Positions 60,420-64,000 of a stretch of 64,000 nucleotides of DNA are shown here, piece by piece. How positions within the stretch are numbered: position 1 is the first letter of the stretch; each line of letters starts with the position of its first letter. Location of the stretch: positions 119,937 to 183,936 of the forward strand of contig CAVSFZ010000014.1 in the NCBI GenBank assembly GCA_963727235.1. Reading direction: 5' to 3'. A program made the position numbers and the translations under genes. The DNA comes from CAVPTL01 sp963727235. Lineage in GTDB: Bacteria; Actinomycetota; Thermoleophilia; Gaiellales; JAICJC01. Under the pieces are notes generated by a model that was not told where the DNA came from, made no database searches, and saw nothing but the letters and a program-made list of their open reading frames with translations.

Positions 60420-61693
60420 TCGACCAGCGCCTGATCCGCTCCGATCCCGACGGCGTTCGTGAGGCCCTAGCCCGGCGCGGCGCCGCCGACGGCGTCGACC
60501 AGTTCCTGGAGCTGGACGCGCGTCGCCGCGAGCTGCTGGGGCGGGTGGAGGCCACCCGTGCGGAGCGAAACGCCGCCGCCAAAGCGATCGCCGCGGCCCG
60601 TCAACGGGGTGAGGATGCGGCCGCCGAGATCGCAGCCCAATCCGAGCTGAAGGCCGCCCAGGCCGCGGGTGAGGCCGAGCTGGCCGAGCTCGAACGTCAG
60701 GTCGGCGAGCTGATGCTGACGATCCCCAATATCCCCCACCCCTCCGCTCCCCTGGGGGACACCGACGAGGACGCCGAGGTGCTGCGGGTGGTCGGCAGCC
60801 CGCCGGAGTTCGGATTCCCCGCGCGCGACCATCTCGACATCGCCGGCCCCGATGGGCTGGGGCTGATCGACCAGGAGGCCGCGGCGCGCGTCTCGGGCAG
60901 CCGCTTCCACTACCTCATAGGCGACCTGGTGCGGCTCGACCTGTCGCTGGTGCAATACGGGATGCAGAAGCTCGGCGCTCTGGGCTTCACACCGGTGGTA
61001 CCGCCGGTGCTGGTGAAGGAGGAGGCGATGGTCGGCACCGGCTTCTTCCCCGAGGCCAGAACCCAGGTGTACGGGCTCGAGACCGACCCGCTGTTTCTGG
61101 TGGGCACGGCCGAGGTGCCGCTGGCGTCGCTGATCGGCGACACGATCCTGGACGCCTCACAGCTGCCGCTGCACTACGTGGGCTACTCGAGCTGCTTCCG
61201 GCGCGAGGCCGGCGCCGCCGGCAAGGACACGCGCGGGATCTTCAGAGTGCACCAGTTCAACAAGCTCGAGCTGTTCAGCTACTGCCTGCCCGAAACCTCG
61301 TGGGACGAGCAGGAGATGATCCTCGGAATCGAGGAGGAGATCGCCCAGGAGCTGGGCTTCCACTACCGCGTCGTCAACATCGCCGCGGGCGACCTGGGAG
61401 CGTCGGCGGCACGCAAGTTCGACATCGAGGTGTGGCTGCCCGGCCAGGAGCGCTATCGCGAGCTGACGTCCTGCTCCAACTGCACCGACTACCAGGCCCG
61501 CCGGCTCGGCACCCGCTTCCGCGACGAGCACGGAAAGACCCAGTTCGTGCACATGCTCAACGGCACCGCGATCACCTCCAGCCGCACGCTCTTGGCACTG
61601 ATCGAGTACGGCCAGCAGGCCGACGGGTCGATCCACACGCCCGCCGTGCTGCAGGCGTTCGGCGCCCCCGCCGTGATCGGTCCAAGGGCCTAG
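60416..61693 (+). CDS. serS: Seryl-tRNA synthetase
   Basis: The product is 425 residues. The N-terminal tRNA-binding coiled coil (about 30-105) and the class II catalytic domain are visible: motif 2 YSSCFRREAGAAGKDTRGIF and RVHQFNKLELFSY, and motif 3 LNGTAITSSRTLLALIEYGQ. It charges tRNA-Ser. The start ATG 60416 overlaps the HAD stop (ATGA). A tRNA-Ser gene begins at 63969, close by. Confidence 0.97.
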   Translation: MIDQRLIRSDPDGVREALARRGAADGVDQFLELDARRRELLGRVEATRAERNAAAKAIAAARQRGEDAAAEIAAQSELKAAQAAGEAELAELERQVGELMLTIPNIPHPSAPLGDTDEDAEVLRVVGSPPEFGFPARDHLDIAGPDGLGLIDQEAAARVSGSRFHYLIGDLVRLDLSLVQYGMQKLGALGFTPVVPPVLVKEEAMVGTGFFPEARTQVYGLETDPLFLVGTAEVPLASLIGDTILDASQLPLHYVGYSSCFRREAGAAGKDTRGIFRVHQFNKLELFSYCLPETSWDEQEMILGIEEEIAQELGFHYRVVNIAAGDLGASAARKFDIEVWLPGQERYRELTSCSNCTDYQARRLGTRFRDEHGKTQFVHMLNGTAITSSRTLLALIEYGQQADGSIHTPAVLQAFGAPAVIGPRA

Positions 61694-61702
61694 CACCAGG
61701 CG

Positions 61703-63359
61703 GTGCTGAGCCGGCTCCAGCCTCTCGCGAAGCTCAGCAGGAACCCGTCGCTTCGCCGCACCGGCGTCGGGTTCGCGCTGTTCAACGCGGCCGAGTACGG
61801 CGAGTGGATCGCGGTGCTGGTGTACGCCTACGGCCACGGCGGTGCGAGCACCACCGGCGTGCTGGCATTCGCGCAGCTGGCGCCGTGCGTGATCCTGGCG
61901 CCGATTCTGGCGACCTTCGCGGATCGCTACCAGCCCGGCCGGGTGCTGGTCGAGGGTACGCGGCCCAGGCGATCGGACTGGCGATGCTGGCTCTCGCGCT
62001 GATCGCGGCGCTCCGCCGCTGGTCGTGTACGCGTTCGCCATCCTCGCCGCACCCGACGTTCAACGTCACCCGCCCGACGGTCAACGTGCTGCTGCCCGGT
62101 GGCGGTGCATACACCGGACGAGCTGACCGCCGGAAACGCCGCGTTGGGATGGATCGAGAGTGCCGGCGCGGTGGTGGGGCCGCTGATCGCGCCGCGTGTG
62201 ATCACGTTCGGCGGTCCGGGGACGGTGATGGTGGTGTTCGCCGTCGGGATGGCGATCTCGGCCTGGGTCGCGGTGCCGCTGACGCGCAGCCTGCCGCCGG
62301 CGGAGCCGCAGGATGACCGCTCACCGCTGGCCGACGCGCTCGAAGGCTTCAGAGCGCTCGCCGGCGAGCGCGGCACCGCCACGCTGGTGGCGGTGCTGAC
62401 CTCCCAGTCGCTCTTTTTCGGCGCGATGGACGTGCTGTTCGTGGTGCTCGCGATCGGCGAGCTGGGGATCGGCGATTCGGGAGTGGGCGTGCTCAACGCC
62501 GCCTTCGGCGCCGGTGGCCTGATTGCCGTGTTTGTCACCCTCGGATTGGTGGGCCGCCGACGGCTGGCTCCGTCGCTGATCACCGCGGCGCTGATCATGG
62601 GCGGCGCGATCGCGCTGATCGCCGTCTGGCCGCAGTGTGGCAGTCACGATCGCGCTGATGGCCGTCGCAACATCGGCCGCAGCCTGTTCGACGTGTCGGG
62701 ACGCACCCTGCTCCAGCGCACCGGGTCACCCGCGGTGCTCGGCCGGATCTTTGGCGTGCTCGAAAGCATCGACATGCTCGGGCTGGCGCTCGGCGGGTTG
62801 CTGGTGTCGGCGCTGGTCGGCCGTGGGCGGAAACACTCTGGCCATCGTCGGTGTGGGCGCGATCATGCCAGTGGTCACGCTGGTGCTGCTGCCGGCGATC
62901 CTGGGAGCCGACGCCCGCGCCACCGTGCCGATCGTGCAGATCGGCCTGCTGCGTTCGATGGCGCTCTTCCGGCCACTGCCCGCGCCTGCGCTGGAGGGAG
63001 TCGCGCGCGCGATGGAGCCGCTGCACGCCCCCGCCGGCGAGACGCTGATCACCGAAGGGGAGCCCGGCGACGTGTTCTACGTGGTGGCCGACGGCGAGGT
63101 CACGGTCAGCACGGCGTCGGGGTTCACGACCGACCTGGAGCGGGGCGACGGCTTCGGCGAGATCGCCCTGCTCAACGACACCCCTCGCACCGCGACCGTC
63201 TCCGCCAAGACCGAAGCCAGCCTGTACACGCTGGGACGGGACGAGTTCCTGACCGCGATCACCGGCTTCAAAGACGTCCACGGCGCCGCCCGCGGGATGG
63301 TGTCTGACCGGCTGGCCGAGCAGGCGGCGGCGGGGGACGCGTCGGTCGAGCCGGTTTGA
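61703..63359 (+). pseudogene. MFS transporter-cNMP-binding domain gene with about seven frameshifts
   Basis: Membrane-protein sequence continues coherently only by switching frames near 61956, 62010, 62055, 62100, 62635, 62665 and 62825. It includes FALFNAAEYGEWIAVLVYAY, AAQAIGLAMLALALIA, PPLVVYAFAILAAP, TFNVTRPTVNVLLP and ALGWIESAGAVVGPLIAPRV. The C-terminal part is a cyclic-nucleotide-binding domain (LITEGEPGDVFYVVADGEVT, GFGEIALLNDTPRTATVSA). The intact ancestor would be an MFS transporter with a regulatory cNMP domain of about 550 residues. As sequenced it cannot produce a full-length protein. Confidence 0.8.
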
Positions 63360-63385
63360 GTTCGGTGGGTTCTCGCGCGTTCGGC

Positions 63386-63844
63386 TTACGGTTCGGACCA
63401 CAGACGCCGCGAATCGACGATCTGATCCGCCAAGATATCCACGAGATCCTCGCGGAGATCCGCCGGTGGGGTTTGGCCCTCCAACCGCATCGTGTGGTCG
63501 GTTGCGGCGAGCTCCCGCTCGGCCACGTCGCGGGCCCGGGCACGCACGATGTCTTCGAGGCTGCAGTTCGGCACGAGCGCGTACACCACCGTGCAATCCA
63601 GCGCAGCAGCGGCGCGACGGAGCGTGGCAAGCTGGATGGTTCCCGCCTGCTCTGATTTCTCGAGTTGTCGAATCGCCGGTTGGGTCACACCCATCCGCCG
63701 AGCAAGGTCTGCCCCGGACATTCCAAGGGCGTCGCGAGTTGCGCGGATCCACCCGGCAAGCGGGCGAGGTTGGGTGACGGTGGGGCGATACACGGTCAAC
63801 CGCCGTTCGAGCGACAGCCTGGCCTGGTGCTTCTTCAAATCCAT
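63386..63844 (-). CDS. Mobile mystery protein A-like XRE regulator
   Basis: The product is 152 residues. An HTH of Cro/C1 type (GWIRATRDALGMSGADLARR, MGVTQPAIRQLEKSEQAGTI) is followed by AAAALDCTVVYALVPNCSLE and REL AATDHTMRLEGQ, the profile of mobile mystery protein A. In most genomes it is paired with the Fic-domain protein mobile mystery protein B downstream; here the neighbouring region is the broken MFS gene, so the partner is missing. ATG 63844. Confidence 0.72.
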   Translation of the reverse strand: MDLKKHQARLSLERRLTVYRPTVTQPRPLAGWIRATRDALGMSGADLARRMGVTQPAIRQLEKSEQAGTIQLATLRRAAAALDCTVVYALVPNCSLEDIVRARARDVAERELAATDHTMRLEGQTPPADLREDLVDILADQIVDSRRLWSEP

Positions 63845-63968
63845 AAGCTAGAGCTTCGCAGAAAGCTGAATGAACGGGAGCCACAGCTTGGTACGTGCGA
63901 GTCTCCCGAAGTGCGGGCTCAACCGGTGATCCCCGTCGTCCGAGAAGATACGGTTAGCCCTACCAGCC

Positions 63969-64000
63969 GGCGGGGTGGCGGAGCGGTTGAACGCACCGGT
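63969..64000 (+). tRNA. tRNA-Ser, 5' part (cut by the window end)
   Basis: The sequence GGCGGGGTGGCGGAGCGG, then TTGAACGCACCGGT matches the start of a bacterial tRNA-Ser: acceptor strand GGCGGGG, T8, and the D arm GGCGGAGCGGTTGAACGC of class II tRNAs. The anticodon lies beyond the end, so the isoacceptor is not known. Confidence 0.8.

Overview
The window is a high-GC chromosome segment with actinobacterial gene content: ECF sigma factors with a RskA-type anti-sigma factor, an Lhr-type giant helicase, class II fructose bisphosphatase GlpX, an AcnA-type aconitase next to glcDEF, and a DUF5317 membrane domain. The mixture suggests a deep-branching actinobacterium of the Thermoleophilia/Solirubrobacterales kind. 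This is inference from gene content; no 16S or marker tree was possible.

Bases 1 to about 16,200 are an accessory island. Its right end abuts the 3' end of a tRNA-Ala(CGC) gene at 16219-16291. A tyrosine integrase (15069-16199) overlaps an excisionase-like gene. A replication-initiator gene upstream is broken by about four frameshifts (12713-13746). The island also holds a small serine recombinase, a four-gene leftward cluster (multicopper oxidase with inserted heavy-metal-binding domains, flavin monooxygenase, membrane protein, zinc-less MDR oxidoreductase), DUF2182 and DUF1326 genes, two SRPBCC proteins, a universal stress protein, and several gene fragments. A repeat of about 130 bp occurs twice (872-1000 and 5604-5734). 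A 25-bp box occurs upstream of both the rep remnant and the excisionase.

Bases 16,300 to 28,800 look like core chromosome. They hold a pyrimidine-dimer glycosylase, an amidinotransferase-fold hydrolase, a three-part DUF5317-MFS fusion followed by an HD-GYP/degenerate GGDEF protein, an ECF sigma/anti-sigma pair, a translationally coupled XRE-CBS pair, and proB-proA-fabF. Bases 28,800 to 37,500 hold a secreted phosphoesterase, a lipoprotein, and a clpP-SRPBCC-arsR cluster with three matching GCAAC-N6-GTTGC operators. After these come a lone dehydrogenase E1 alpha subunit, OsmC, a lipoate ligase-like protein and several uncharacterised proteins.

Bases 37,600 to 49,200 carry a leftward acnA-glcD-glcE-glcF operon, a large TPR protein, glpX, an ADP-ribosylglycohydrolase overlapping a Nei glycosylase, and a methyltransferase. 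Bases 50,000 to 64,000 carry lhr, an MBL hydrolase, a GNAT acetyltransferase, a secreted ricin-type lectin behind an AT-rich promoter with dyads, ogt with an ECF sigma factor, a fused NirD-NirL-type siroheme decarboxylase, a c-type cytochrome, a HAD phosphatase and serS. The end holds an MFS/cNMP-binding gene wrecked by about seven frameshifts, an orphan mobile mystery protein A and the 5' end of a tRNA-Ser.

Five near-identical perfect palindromes (arms GTGAATAA-N1/2-GGTGCC) sit at gene 3' ends between 28.7 and 55.7 kb and supply the stop codons of neighbouring genes. None was seen in the integrated island.
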